This document shows, piece after piece, positions 34,297 through 43,173 of a stretch of DNA of 64,000 nucleotides. Origin of the DNA: Parvularcula marina (GTDB lineage Bacteria > Pseudomonadota > Alphaproteobacteria > Caulobacterales > Parvularculaceae). The stretch covers positions 1 to 64,000 of the forward strand of contig NZ_QUQO01000001.1 in assembly GCF_003399445.1 (NCBI RefSeq), read 5' to 3'. The stretch's first letter is position 1. Each line of letters starts with the position of its first letter. Made by a program: the position numbers and the translations under genes. The notes under the pieces are model-generated. The model saw only the letters and a program-made list of their open reading frames with translations, was not told where the DNA came from and did not search any database.

Positions 34297-35571
34297 TCAG
34301 GATCCGACCAGCAGAAGCGATATCTGCGGGACGTAAGTGACGATCAGGAGACAGATGAGCAGGGCAAGATAGAACGGCCACATGGTCTTCACCGTATCTT
34401 CGACCCGCATCTTCCCGACAGCCGAGGCAACAAAGAGAACCGTGCCGACCGGTGGGGTGATGGTGCCGATCCCCAGCGCCAGCATCATGATGATGCCGAA
34501 ATGCACGGGATCAACGCCGATTGACTGCACGACCGGCAGGAATATGGGCGTCACAATGATGATCAGCGGCGCCATATCCATGAAGGTGCCGAGCAGGAGC
34601 AGGCAAAGAAGGATAAGCGCCAGGATCATGAAAGGTGAATCCGTCAGGCCCAAAATGAAATCGGACATCATGCGCGGCGCTTCGAGAAGGGCGAGAAGCC
34701 AGCCGAACGCCGCCGCTGCACCGATGATCAGCATGATCATGGAAGTGGTCTTGGCCGAGCTGACGACTGCGGCGCGGAATTGCCGGATCCCGAGGGTCCG
34801 ATAGACCAATAGCCCGATGATCAGCGTATAGATGATCGCGATGGCTGAGCTTTCGGTCGGGGTGAAGACCCCGCCCAGAATGCCGACGACGATGATGACG
34901 GCTGTCATCAGGCCGGGCAGGGCAGCAATCGCTGAATAGAGAAGTGCGCGGAATCCCGGGAAAACGCCCTTGGGATAGCCCTTTTTGGCGGCGATGATCG
35001 ACACGGTGATCATCAGCGCAAGGCCGCAGAGAAGCCCAGGCAAGATGCCAGCCACAAAGAGATCGCCGATCGAAATCGAGATGCCAGAGGCGGCGGCGTA
35101 AATGATCATATTGTGGCTGGGCGGAATGATCAGGCCAAGGATCGCCGCCGCGGAAGTGACATTGACAGAGAATGACCTGTCATAGCCCTTTTCTTCCATG
35201 ATCGGGATCATGGTCGAGCCGATGGCCGAGACACTGGCGATGGCGGAGCCTGAAACGGCGCCGAACATCATGGAAGCGCCGACATTTACATGACCGAGCC
35301 CGCCGCGGACGCGTCCGAAGAGCCCTTCGGCAACACGGATGAGCCGGGTGGCAATGCCCGTCTGGGTCATCAGATCGCCAGCAAAAACAAAGAACGGGAC
35401 GGCCATCAGGGTGAAGACATCGATGCCCGCAGATAATCTCTGTACCGCGACGAGCGGGTTAAGACCGAGCAGGGCGAAGACCACCATGGAGGCGATAAGG
35501 AGGGCGAAGGCGACGGGGACGCCGATCGCCAGCAGGCCGAGAAGGCTCAGCAAAAGGACAACAAGTTCCAT
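34297..35571 (-). CDS. dctM: TRAP transporter large permease (DctM family)
   Basis: 424 residues with about 12 membrane helices and the ion-transporter pattern of the DctM family, including VPFFVFAGDLMTQTGIATRLI, GASMMFGAVSGSAIASVSAIGSTMIPIMEEKGYDRSF, LIIPPSHNMIIYA and IGTITPPVGTVLF. It forms the sodium-driven translocation subunit of a tripartite uptake system for organic acids. It starts 1 base after the dctQ stop. In this locus the cargo is probably an unsaturated uronate made by the alginate lyases. Confidence 0.95.
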   Translation of the reverse strand: MELVVLLLSLLGLLAIGVPVAFALLIASMVVFALLGLNPLVAVQRLSAGIDVFTLMAVPFFVFAGDLMTQTGIATRLIRVAEGLFGRVRGGLGHVNVGASMMFGAVSGSAIASVSAIGSTMIPIMEEKGYDRSFSVNVTSAAAILGLIIPPSHNMIIYAAASGISISIGDLFVAGILPGLLCGLALMITVSIIAAKKGYPKGVFPGFRALLYSAIAALPGLMTAVIIVVGILGGVFTPTESSAIAIIYTLIIGLLVYRTLGIRQFRAAVVSSAKTTSMIMLIIGAAAAFGWLLALLEAPRMMSDFILGLTDSPFMILALILLCLLLLGTFMDMAPLIIIVTPIFLPVVQSIGVDPVHFGIIMMLALGIGTITPPVGTVLFVASAVGKMRVEDTVKTMWPFYLALLICLLIVTYVPQISLLLVGS

Positions 35572-35572
35572 G

Positions 35573-36052
35573 TCAGCCCGCCTTTTGTTCTGTACGATCC
35601 GTCACGCCGAAGAGATGCGCGACAGAAAAGAGGGTGATCATGGCCCCGGCGATGGGGATCGGCAGGAGGGCGAGCCCCCTCGGGATGCCAAGCGCCGGCA
35701 CAGCAAAGGCCCAGAGGGCGGTGGTGAGCTGGACTCCGGCGACCAGCAGGACCAGCCCCGCAATCGCTACAGCCATATGAGCGATGATCTCGAATAATTT
35801 TCCCAAGGGCGCAGGCACAGCATTCCGCAGTGCATCGATACGTATATGGAATTTCTCGCGCACCCCAACGGCGGTGCCGAAAAAGACGAGATAAGTGAGG
35901 AGCACCAGTGACAGGCGTTCTGACCAGGCCGGGCTCGCATTATAAACGTAACGGGCGACCACCTGATAGGTGATGATGCCGGTCATGGCGACGATGCAGA
36001 GCGAGCTGATAAAGAGGGCCAGCCGGCTGAGGCTATCAATCAGGAATTTCAT
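35573..36052 (-). CDS. dctQ: TRAP transporter small permease (DctQ family)
   Basis: 159 residues with four membrane helices. The family motif GIITYQVVARYVYNASPAWSERLSLVLLTYLVFFGTAVGVREKFHI is complete. It pairs with DctM in the membrane. The start overlaps the dctP stop as ATGA. Confidence 0.93.
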   Translation of the reverse strand: MKFLIDSLSRLALFISSLCIVAMTGIITYQVVARYVYNASPAWSERLSLVLLTYLVFFGTAVGVREKFHIRIDALRNAVPAPLGKLFEIIAHMAVAIAGLVLLVAGVQLTTALWAFAVPALGIPRGLALLPIPIAGAMITLFSVAHLFGVTDRTEQKAG

Positions 36053-37053
36053 GCTGAGGCCTCCGCAATACGCTCGATTTCCTCAAGATAGGGTTTGAGT
36101 TCAGGCGTCACGAATTGCTCATAAACAGGACCCATCAGCTCACGGAAGGGTTCGGTGTTGATGTCGGAAAGCATCTCGCCGCCACTGGCCAGAAGCGCGG
36201 CTTTGGAATCGGCCACCCGCTGGTCCCACAGATTTCGCATGACAGTGACGGATGCGCGTGCGGCTTCTTTGACCAATGCTTGATCCTCGGGCGAGAAATT
36301 CTCCCATGTTCTCAGGCTCATGATCAGCATGTCAGGCGTCATGAAATGGCCCGTCTCGGAAAAATAGGGCGCAACCTCATAATGGCGAGTACTGATATAG
36401 CTGGGCCAGTTATTCTCCGCGCCGTCGATGACTTTCTGGACGAGGCCCTGATAGACTTCGCTGAAATTCATCGGGGTCGGGTTCGCCCCCAGCGCCCGGA
36501 TCGTCGCAAGGTAGATGTCGGAGTTCGGCACCCTGATCTTGAGCCCTTGCAGGGCCGATGGGTGGGGGATCGGGCGTTCGGTCGTATAAAAACCGCGACC
36601 GCCTGTGTCATAAATCGCAAGGCCACGCAGCCGATAGTCCGTAAGCGATTCAAGGATTGCTTCACCGACTTCGCCATCCACCACCTCGCGTTGGTGAGCG
36701 GTCGAGCGGAAAAGGAAAGGCAGGCTGAAGAGTTTTGTCAGTGGAGCGATATTATTGAGCGCAGCGCTGAATGTGCGGGTCATGTCGAGGCCGCCGAACA
36801 TGGCGATCTCGATTGTGCTGCCTTCTGAACCGAGTTGCCCGCCAGGATAGGTTCGGACGGTCAGGCGCCCATCGGTTTTCTCAGCGAGGTATTTGCCCAT
36901 GAATTTGACCGCTTCGACGGTTGGATAGCCGTCCGGCAGCGCATCGGCAGAGAAAAGGACGCGATCGGATGACCCGCCAGCATCTGAACAGCCGGCAAGA
37001 GCAAGCGATCCGCCGGCCAGTAATGTGCCAAGGTCTCGGCGCCTGATGTTCAA
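36049..37053 (-). CDS. dctP: TRAP transporter substrate-binding protein (DctP family), predicted lipoprotein
   Basis: About 334 residues. TTG 37053 has GGAGG five bases upstream and is preferred; an ATG 12 bases earlier contains that site. The N-terminus NIRRRDLGTLLAGGSLALAGC ends in a lipobox (L-A-G-C) and starts with consecutive arginines, so Tat export with lipid anchoring is possible; most Gram-negative TRAP binding proteins are soluble. The DctP ligand site is seen as LQGLKIRVPNSDIYLATIRALGANPTPMNFSEVYQGLVQKVIDGAENNW, with the carboxylate-binding Arg and Asn. The cargo is likely alginate-derived uronate. Confidence 0.93.
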   Translation of the reverse strand: MNIRRRDLGTLLAGGSLALAGCSDAGGSSDRVLFSADALPDGYPTVEAVKFMGKYLAEKTDGRLTVRTYPGGQLGSEGSTIEIAMFGGLDMTRTFSAALNNIAPLTKLFSLPFLFRSTAHQREVVDGEVGEAILESLTDYRLRGLAIYDTGGRGFYTTERPIPHPSALQGLKIRVPNSDIYLATIRALGANPTPMNFSEVYQGLVQKVIDGAENNWPSYISTRHYEVAPYFSETGHFMTPDMLIMSLRTWENFSPEDQALVKEAARASVTVMRNLWDQRVADSKAALLASGGEMLSDINTEPFRELMGPVYEQFVTPELKPYLEEIERIAEASA

Positions 37054-37310
37054 GCCAGCCTCCATTGGTCGGTCTGGAAGGTCATTTTCTTCATACGTCG
37101 TTGGGGAGAATACTCAGGCCCAATGAATGTTGTTGAGTCATGGGGCCATTGTTGTTGGTTATTCTCCGCGCTCCCTCAATTTATCTTTTTATGGTCGGGT
37201 TCTCGTCATAGCATGTCTGGTCAATTTATTCGCCAGATGCTGCTTATTTTCCCGGTGTGCCGCCTTTAGCGGCAGACGACAGCGGCGGGTAAGCGGCACT
37301 GCGAACTGGG
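37054..37310. promoter_or_regulatory. Promoter region of the TRAP/PL7 operon
   Basis: Gene-free stretch of 257 bases separating kdgF from dctP, both on the minus strand. It should hold the TRAP operon promoter. Only a partial ATTGGTC (37064-37070) resembles the operator motif seen elsewhere in the locus. A TGCCGC-CTTTA-GCGGCA hairpin near 37258-37274 lacks a T run. Confidence 0.4.
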
Positions 37311-37721
37311 TTACTTGCCATACGAACTGGTTGCGTCTTGCGGTTCAAGGAAGTCCTGGCGGGCAGGCGAGAAGACATCGATCAGGACACCATCCTCAAG
37401 GCAAACTGCGCCATGCATTGTGTTCGGCGGCGCATAAAAACTGTCCCCAGCGGAGAGCACCATCTCCCTGTCCCCGACGGTGACCCGGAACTGTCCGGAC
37501 TCAACGTAAGCCATCTGGGCGTGGAGATGCGCATGGGTTTCGCCAACCGCGCCTTTAGAGAACCAGACGCGCACCCCCATGATCGTATCACCATAGCCGA
37601 GGATCTGGCGTTTGATGCCCGGGGCTACATCCTCCGCGCCGGCGGGATTGGTCTTTACAAAGAAGGGCCGCAATTCATCGCCCGGATTGGGGGCAACGCT
37701 CTCCTGAACGGTTGAGGACAT
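37311..37721 (-). CDS. kdgF: KdgF-type cupin, unsaturated uronate linearisation
   Basis: 136 residues, single cupin domain. Motif 1 GETHAHLHAQMAYVESGQFRVTVG supplies metal-binding His residues and Glu/Gln; motif 2 is LSAGDSFYAPPNTMHGAVCLEDG. KdgF enzymes speed conversion of 4,5-unsaturated monouronates to the linear keto form, which for alginate leads to DEH. The location, 5 bases after the PL17 gene that produces such monomers, supports the call. The protein has no signal peptide, so it acts in the cytoplasm. Confidence 0.85.
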   Translation of the reverse strand: MSSTVQESVAPNPGDELRPFFVKTNPAGAEDVAPGIKRQILGYGDTIMGVRVWFSKGAVGETHAHLHAQMAYVESGQFRVTVGDREMVLSAGDSFYAPPNTMHGAVCLEDGVLIDVFSPARQDFLEPQDATSSYGK

Positions 37722-37726
37722 TTTCT

Positions 37727-39892
37727 CTACTCCCTGAAGATCTTGTAGAAACCGGTCCAGGAATATGTCCGGCCATCATGGGTAAGTGTGTGTTTTTTGT
37801 CGGAAGGCTCTTCAGCCAGACCGATCACCAGTGCCTCACCGCCGGAGAATTCAATCCGGATAAGGGAGGCACGGTTTTTATGCGTGCTCTGAAGAGAAGT
37901 GATCTGGCTTTCGCTTTCGACCGTGAATTCCTGCGCAGGATCATAAGTGCCATGCGGCTCGAAAACCGAGATGAATCGAGCCGTCTTGCTGTCCTTCAGG
38001 CGGATCATAATGCCCTGTTGAGAGCGCAGATTGAAATTGGGATCATTCGCGCCGATCCGGACGATTCTGGCCTCGCCCGCGTCAGATGTCAGTGAATGAT
38101 AGGTGTAGAAACGGTCTTTGTTCAGCCACGTAAAAAGGCTGTGACCGTCCGGAGTATCAGCAACTGCTTCGGTCCAGAGATGCTGGTAGCCATTCTTGTC
38201 ACCAAGCGCCGTCTGGCGGGCATTATAACGCTGCAAGGGAAGGTCTGTATCGGTCAACTGACCTGAGAAATAGAACGGTAGATCGATGGTCGATCTCTTC
38301 GGGGCCGCGACATCAAAGACATCGACAAGCAGTGGTGCGCGCGTGTCATCGGCACTAATCTGCAGGCTGGTCCGCGTGAGATCCGTATCCGGATAGGCAT
38401 CGCTAATGGTTGAGGAGACGATATTGACCTTATCCGATGTCTCAAAGAATCGGATAGTCGGCCAGCTCTCCTGTGCCCGTTCCCAGTCGCCGTCAAAATG
38501 GGTGGTCTCATTCACGACGACCGTGTTGTGCGCGACTGTCTGCTTGGCCCAGCTTGTGTTCTCGGGCAAATAACGGCCACCATCCTTAGACGGAACGTTG
38601 AGGAAACGAGCGGCACCGTAATCAGTCAGGATTTCCTGCCCGCCATCATATAGGATCAGGGCCAGCTTATCGAAATGCCCATGCCCCATGCCTTGGCTGG
38701 TGTGCTTGGCAACGACGGTCTGGGCGTCATCGCCTTTGCCCATGCGAAGGATCGCAAGGCCGCCCTGATTGCCATCAGGACCGTCACTCAGGATCATCGT
38801 CTCATAGCTGAAGGGCTCAGCATCGCCATTTGCGACGCTGGTTGCGACATTCAGCCCGTCGCCCGTCAGGACCGTCACGCCTTGCTGCTCAGCAATGGAA
38901 AGAAGCCCCTTGTCACCGGTCAGCGAATAGGCAGCGGCAACGCCGTAAACCAGTTCGATCGTATCCAGACCTTTCTCCCGGATCGCGTCATTGATCGGGA
39001 AGAATTTGCCGCCATAGCTTTGTTGGACGGTCGAAGTGATAGCTTTCAGAAGAATGCCGTCGCGGTATTCGAAAATCTTGCGGTCCGGCTCGTTATTTTC
39101 AATCGCCTGACCGAAGAGCACAAAAGGCATCAGCGCATAACGCTGGTAATAGGGGCCTTCGGTGTAATATCCGTCCGGGGAGAATAGCTGGTCGAGTTGC
39201 GCGAGAAAGCCGCTTGTCCCGTCCTTGTCGAGCCCCATGAGAGAGCGTTCGACCAGTTCAGGATCACCCAGCGCATAGCCGGTCATGCCGACAGCGGCAG
39301 CGGCCCATGTCCCGTGATTGTGGATCTTGCGGAAGGTCTCAGGCGATTCAGTCGACAGGAACTCAGCCATTGGACGGAGGAGGTCCGTCTCGATCCGTTC
39401 CCGCGATTGAGGGGAAAGATCGTCGCGGATCGCGTCATAGCCTTGTATCGAATAAACAAGCCACACCGCCTCATTCAGGCTTTGCCAGAAGAGCTTGCCG
39501 GGAGCCTGGTTCTTTCGCTCAGGATGTAAGGGAAGGTCCGTATACATATCCGCATAAGCGAGGAGATAGGCCTCTGCGTGATCCAGATATTTCTGCTCGC
39601 CCGTGAACTGATAGAGCAGGCCGGCATCATGGATGATCTTGTAATTCTCCTTGTGCCGTTCATGCGTATAACCGCCGCCGGGATCGGTGGGGACAGGGAC
39701 GATGAGCCCGTCACGGATGCTCCGCGCGAAGCGAGTCTCCGCTTGACGGTAGGCTTTGGCAAAAAGAGGGGGATGCTCTTTCGTGGCCTGAATGGCGTCG
39801 ACGCCATTCTCAGTCAGGATGAGGGAAGGTTGTGCCATGGCGCCTGAGGCGGCACTGAGCAGGCAGAGCGAGATGAGAGATGTACGGATCAC
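37727..39892 (-). CDS. Oligoalginate lyase, polysaccharide lyase family 17
   Basis: 721 residues with a signal peptide (MIRTSLISLCLLSAASGAMAQ), so periplasmic. An N-terminal alginate-lyase alpha/alpha toroid (about 25-340) and a C-terminal heparinase II/III-like beta-sheet domain (about 370-700) form the PL17 architecture. Catalytic residues align by spacing with those I recall for Saccharophagus Alg17c: Asn192-His193 (KIHNHGTW), Tyr249 (TEGPYYQRYAL) and His406 (GMGHGHFDKL), a constant shift of 9. It releases unsaturated monouronate from oligomer ends. It overlaps the PL6 stop by 4 bases. Confidence 0.95.
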   Translation of the reverse strand: MIRTSLISLCLLSAASGAMAQPSLILTENGVDAIQATKEHPPLFAKAYRQAETRFARSIRDGLIVPVPTDPGGGYTHERHKENYKIIHDAGLLYQFTGEQKYLDHAEAYLLAYADMYTDLPLHPERKNQAPGKLFWQSLNEAVWLVYSIQGYDAIRDDLSPQSRERIETDLLRPMAEFLSTESPETFRKIHNHGTWAAAAVGMTGYALGDPELVERSLMGLDKDGTSGFLAQLDQLFSPDGYYTEGPYYQRYALMPFVLFGQAIENNEPDRKIFEYRDGILLKAITSTVQQSYGGKFFPINDAIREKGLDTIELVYGVAAAYSLTGDKGLLSIAEQQGVTVLTGDGLNVATSVANGDAEPFSYETMILSDGPDGNQGGLAILRMGKGDDAQTVVAKHTSQGMGHGHFDKLALILYDGGQEILTDYGAARFLNVPSKDGGRYLPENTSWAKQTVAHNTVVVNETTHFDGDWERAQESWPTIRFFETSDKVNIVSSTISDAYPDTDLTRTSLQISADDTRAPLLVDVFDVAAPKRSTIDLPFYFSGQLTDTDLPLQRYNARQTALGDKNGYQHLWTEAVADTPDGHSLFTWLNKDRFYTYHSLTSDAGEARIVRIGANDPNFNLRSQQGIMIRLKDSKTARFISVFEPHGTYDPAQEFTVESESQITSLQSTHKNRASLIRIEFSGGEALVIGLAEEPSDKKHTLTHDGRTYSWTGFYKIFRE

Positions 39893-42117
39893 TGGATGCC
39901 CTCTGAAAGCGAGGCGTCGATGGCTTTGCCATTAACACCGAAGAGGGTGAGGGAGGTCGAGGAGGCCGCAGCGTTACCTGACATCTCAAAGGGCAGGCCG
40001 AGCACCCGGCGGCGAATGTTCACCGTTCCTGTGTCCGTCAACTGATTATCGTAAAGTCTCAGCCCGTCGATCCCTTCAAGGTCAATGGCGACATCACCAG
40101 CACCGACATTCTCAAGCTGCGAGTCCGTCAGTGTGAAGCGTGGTCCGAATGTACTCTCATCGCGGCCTTCACGGCCAAATTCGATGAGAGCGCCCGACAC
40201 ATCTGAAAAATGGCTGTTCGTGATAATGATCTCATCGGAGAGATACCAGCCATCAAGACCGTAACCGCTCAGGGAAATGATGGAGCCGGTCCAGCCAATG
40301 ACGGCCACATCATCCAGGATGACTTCTCGGGCGAAAGTCGCTGGATCTGCCGAGAGGACGGCGCCCGCCGCAGAGGCATCTGCGGTCAGACTGACATCGT
40401 TGAGTTCAAGGCGGTAATCACCGCGATAGATCTCCCCGCGCGCATGAAAGAGGGGCGCGTTGCCGCTCTGTTGTGTGAGCGAGAGGTCTTTCAGGATGAG
40501 ATTGGCGCCGGCGTCGAGCGTGAACATCCCCGTCTTTGTGCTGAGGATCGATGTCCCCTGCATACCGGCGGTGCCTTCGATCGTGATATCAATGCTGATG
40601 ACGAGCGGTTCGGCCAACTCGAATTCACCGACGTCGAGCTTCAGCGTGTCGCCAGGTTCGGCGTCCATGACGGCCTTGCGAAAGGCGGCGGCATTCGCTT
40701 CGACATCGATGACGTTGCCCGCCGGCCGCTGTTGCGGGGCTTTCTGATAATGGCGGGGACCTGTTTCGGACCGCGCGATGGGAGAGAGGTCGCGAGGTGC
40801 GCCGAAACTGCCGTCAACCGATGCGCCTGCCGGATACAGGAGGCCGTTTTCGGCACGCTCTAGAGTGAGGTCCGGGGTGGTGTCTGCGTTGATCGCCGCG
40901 AAACCGGCACTGTTTGTGACATTGCCATCAAATGAAATACCAGAGACATCATCGAAAATACCGACGGGCGTATCTTCGTCAGAGAGCAGAAGATTGCCGG
41001 ACATCCTGCTGGAGACAGGCGCGGCGCTTCTCTCCTCATCGCTGCCGACACCGAAGCCCATCTGGACGAAATCGATAAAGCTGTTGTTTTCGATGAGGGC
41101 GTTTTCGACCTGGTGATAGCGGTTTTCCGGTGAGTTTGGCACGCCATTCATGACGACCAGTGCGCCCAGGAATTTCCGTCCACGGAGGCCTTCGAGATAA
41201 TTGTCCCTGACGGTTTGGTTGTCATTGATGATGCGAATGCCCCCCGTATCGGGCACACCATTGCCGAAAAAGACGTTCCGCGAGACTTCGTTTCTGCCAC
41301 CATGGCGGAAGACGACGGAGCCGCGCGACTCATAGAAGACATTCTCCGCGACCAGATTGCCTTCGGATTTGATCGAGATGATTTCGACCTCGCCATCGCA
41401 GCGCTCGAAATAGTTTTGGCGAACGATCGTGCCGGAATTGGTGCGCGAGGTCTGGCTCACGCCGATGCGCAGCGTTTCACCACCATTGCCGCCCAGCGGC
41501 GGGCGCTCCCCAAAGAAGTTCTGTTCGATCAGATGGCTGTTATTCTGGCTGTCCGGCGTGATGAGCCGGACGATCATAGTCGGCCCCTTATTGGTCTTGC
41601 CAAGGAACGCGTTGTGATCGATCCGGTTATTCTGTCCGTAAAGAACGACCCAGGAATCCTGCTCGGTACGATCCGGCTTGCTGAAATCCTCGATCACATT
41701 TTCTGTAAAACGGACATGACTGGCGAGCGTGTCATCGTCGGTGCGGAAGGAAATCACTTCATCACTTGGGCTATAGCCATCCGTGAAAGTAAGACCACTG
41801 ATGACAAGATGATCTCCGCCAATGCGAAGGTTTGACTGGCCCGTCAGGTAAACCTCGCCGGGTGTTTCTGCCATCAGCGATACAGGTTTATCTTCTGTAC
41901 CCGTTGCTTCGAAGGTGATTTCGAAGTCTTTCCACTCCCCATCGGCAAGGAGAATTCGGTCACCCGCCTTCACCCGTTTCAGGGCTTTGCCATACGCCTT
42001 CTGATCACTGACGAGAAAGTCCTTGGCCATCGCGCCGCCAAAAGCGGTCGCGGTGCACATCAGGACAGCGGCCAGTTTGAGGCAGTGGTGACGATAGTGA
42101 CGGGGGGTAGTGGTCAT
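39889..42117 (-). CDS. Alginate lyase, polysaccharide lyase family 6 (two-domain)
   Basis: 742 residues from ATG 42117 (GGGAG upstream). Signal peptide ends near residue 31 (GGAMAKD). The N-terminal parallel beta-helix (about 32-430) is the chondroitinase-B-like catalytic domain. Lys250 (EIISIKSEGN) and Arg271 (VVFRHGGRNEV) are the predicted base and acid, with the same 21-residue spacing as Lys220/Arg241 of AlyGC. A second beta-helix (about 480-740) makes it an AlyGC-like two-domain enzyme. First gene of the PL6-PL17-kdgF operon; an operator-like motif lies upstream. Confidence 0.94.
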   Translation of the reverse strand: MTTTPRHYRHHCLKLAAVLMCTATAFGGAMAKDFLVSDQKAYGKALKRVKAGDRILLADGEWKDFEITFEATGTEDKPVSLMAETPGEVYLTGQSNLRIGGDHLVISGLTFTDGYSPSDEVISFRTDDDTLASHVRFTENVIEDFSKPDRTEQDSWVVLYGQNNRIDHNAFLGKTNKGPTMIVRLITPDSQNNSHLIEQNFFGERPPLGGNGGETLRIGVSQTSRTNSGTIVRQNYFERCDGEVEIISIKSEGNLVAENVFYESRGSVVFRHGGRNEVSRNVFFGNGVPDTGGIRIINDNQTVRDNYLEGLRGRKFLGALVVMNGVPNSPENRYHQVENALIENNSFIDFVQMGFGVGSDEERSAAPVSSRMSGNLLLSDEDTPVGIFDDVSGISFDGNVTNSAGFAAINADTTPDLTLERAENGLLYPAGASVDGSFGAPRDLSPIARSETGPRHYQKAPQQRPAGNVIDVEANAAAFRKAVMDAEPGDTLKLDVGEFELAEPLVISIDITIEGTAGMQGTSILSTKTGMFTLDAGANLILKDLSLTQQSGNAPLFHARGEIYRGDYRLELNDVSLTADASAAGAVLSADPATFAREVILDDVAVIGWTGSIISLSGYGLDGWYLSDEIIITNSHFSDVSGALIEFGREGRDESTFGPRFTLTDSQLENVGAGDVAIDLEGIDGLRLYDNQLTDTGTVNIRRRVLGLPFEMSGNAAASSTSLTLFGVNGKAIDASLSEGIQ

Positions 42118-42206
42118 GTTCGCTCCCAACGCCTCCTTTTGTGGAGGCTGTTCAGAACATGAGCCTATACGGTGCAGCTTTATCGGACAAGCGAATATGC
42201 AGTCCA

Positions 42207-42240
42207 ATAATCAGATTATGGACTGTGAAATTGGTCTAGA
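42207..42240. promoter_or_regulatory. Operator region of the PL6 operon
   Basis: AAATTGGTCTAGA (42228-42240) is half of a TTGGT-C-T-A-GACCAA-type palindrome. Next to it ATAATC-A-GATTAT (42207-42219) is a perfect dyad. Both lie 90-125 bases upstream of the PL6 start, between it and the FadR-type regulator gene. The first is shared with the regulator's own upstream region. Confidence 0.55.
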
Positions 42241-42242
42241 AA

Positions 42243-42995
42243 CTACATCAGGCTTTCGGCGCTTTCGAGGAAGCGCTGGCGAGTCTCATCGGTGCGCCGG
42301 CGTGCTTCTTCGATGGCTTTCTGCTCGGTCGTGCTCAGCATCGCCTCGATGATGCAAGCAAAGTGGCGCCGCATCGCAGTGCGTGCCTTTGCTGGATCAC
42401 GCTCGCGCAAGGCGGTTGCAATGTCCTGGTGCTCGGCAAGCCGCATCTCCGGGGTCAGCCCGCAAATTGAATCATAGGCCTGCTTGATCTCGTCGATTTC
42501 CGTGCGGAAGCGCCAGAGACGCTCGATCGCATCGATGATCGCGGCGTTTTTTGATGCCTTGGCAATAGTCAGATGGAATTCGCGGTCGGCGTCCTGCTCA
42601 AGGGCCTCATTCCCCGTGCTGTCATCGGTCATATGCGCGATCAGCTCGTCGAGTTTTTCGAGTTCCTCATCCGTGATGGTGGCGGCGGCGAGGGCGGCGG
42701 CTTCACCTTCAAAGAGCGTCCGTGCCTGGGTTAGCTCAAAGGCGCTCATCTTCGGCAGGGTTTCCTGAGAGGGTTGCGGCGGCAGGACCTTGGCGCCCGA
42801 ACCGGTGCGGACCTCGATCTTGCCTTGTGCCTGAAGGGCAATCTGGGCTTCGCGGACAGTGACCCGGCTGACGCCGAGCTGGGCGGCGAGATCACGCTCT
42901 CCCGGCAGGCGGCTCCCCGGCGGAAATTGCTCTTCCTCGATCATCGCGGTGATGCGGCGGGCAACTTCATTATAGAGGCGCTTATCGGTGGTCAT
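42243..42995 (-). CDS. FadR-family (GntR) transcriptional regulator of the alginate locus
   Basis: 250 residues from ATG 42995 (GAGAGA upstream). The N-terminal GntR winged helix (about 1-70) has RLYNEVARRITAMIEEEQFPPGSRLPGERDLAAQLGVSRVTVREAQIALQAQGKIEVRTGSGAKVL. The C-terminal FCD domain (about 90-225) has the metal/ligand residues in REFHLTIAKAS, LAEHQDIATALRERD and RRHFACIIEAML. Family members such as UxuR/ExuR sense uronate metabolites and repress. Sites TCTAGACCA upstream of itself and related sites across the locus suggest it controls alginate genes. The ligand is probably KDG or a related acid (inference). Confidence 0.9.
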   Translation of the reverse strand: MTTDKRLYNEVARRITAMIEEEQFPPGSRLPGERDLAAQLGVSRVTVREAQIALQAQGKIEVRTGSGAKVLPPQPSQETLPKMSAFELTQARTLFEGEAAALAAATITDEELEKLDELIAHMTDDSTGNEALEQDADREFHLTIAKASKNAAIIDAIERLWRFRTEIDEIKQAYDSICGLTPEMRLAEHQDIATALRERDPAKARTAMRRHFACIIEAMLSTTEQKAIEEARRRTDETRQRFLESAESLM

Positions 42996-43056
42996 TGTCT
43001 CTCTCGGTCCAATCTGATTCACAACTTTAGCACTGTCCGAACCGGACTACAAATTC

Positions 43057-43065
43057 TCTAGACCA
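43057..43065. promoter_or_regulatory. Operator-like half-site upstream of the FadR-type regulator
   Basis: TCTAGACCA, exact reverse complement of the TGGTCTAGA at 42232-42240, 62-70 bases upstream of the regulator start. Suggests autoregulation. Confidence 0.5.
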
Positions 43066-43076
43066 TATGTGTAAAC

Positions 43077-43130
43077 AAAAAAGACGCCCTGCCATCTTCC
43101 GGGGGGAGAGGAAGAAGATGGTAGGGCGTC
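43077..43130 (-). terminator. Strong Rho-independent terminator of the first TonB receptor gene
   Basis: On the minus strand GACGCCCTACCATCTTC (43130-43114) pairs with GAAGATGGCAGGGCGTC (43099-43083), one mismatch, followed by six T residues. It isolates the receptor transcript from the regulator gene downstream. Confidence 0.9.
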
Positions 43131-43173
43131 AGCTTACCCACTTTCAGGGAGGCTGGAGTGGATTGGGTGGGCC

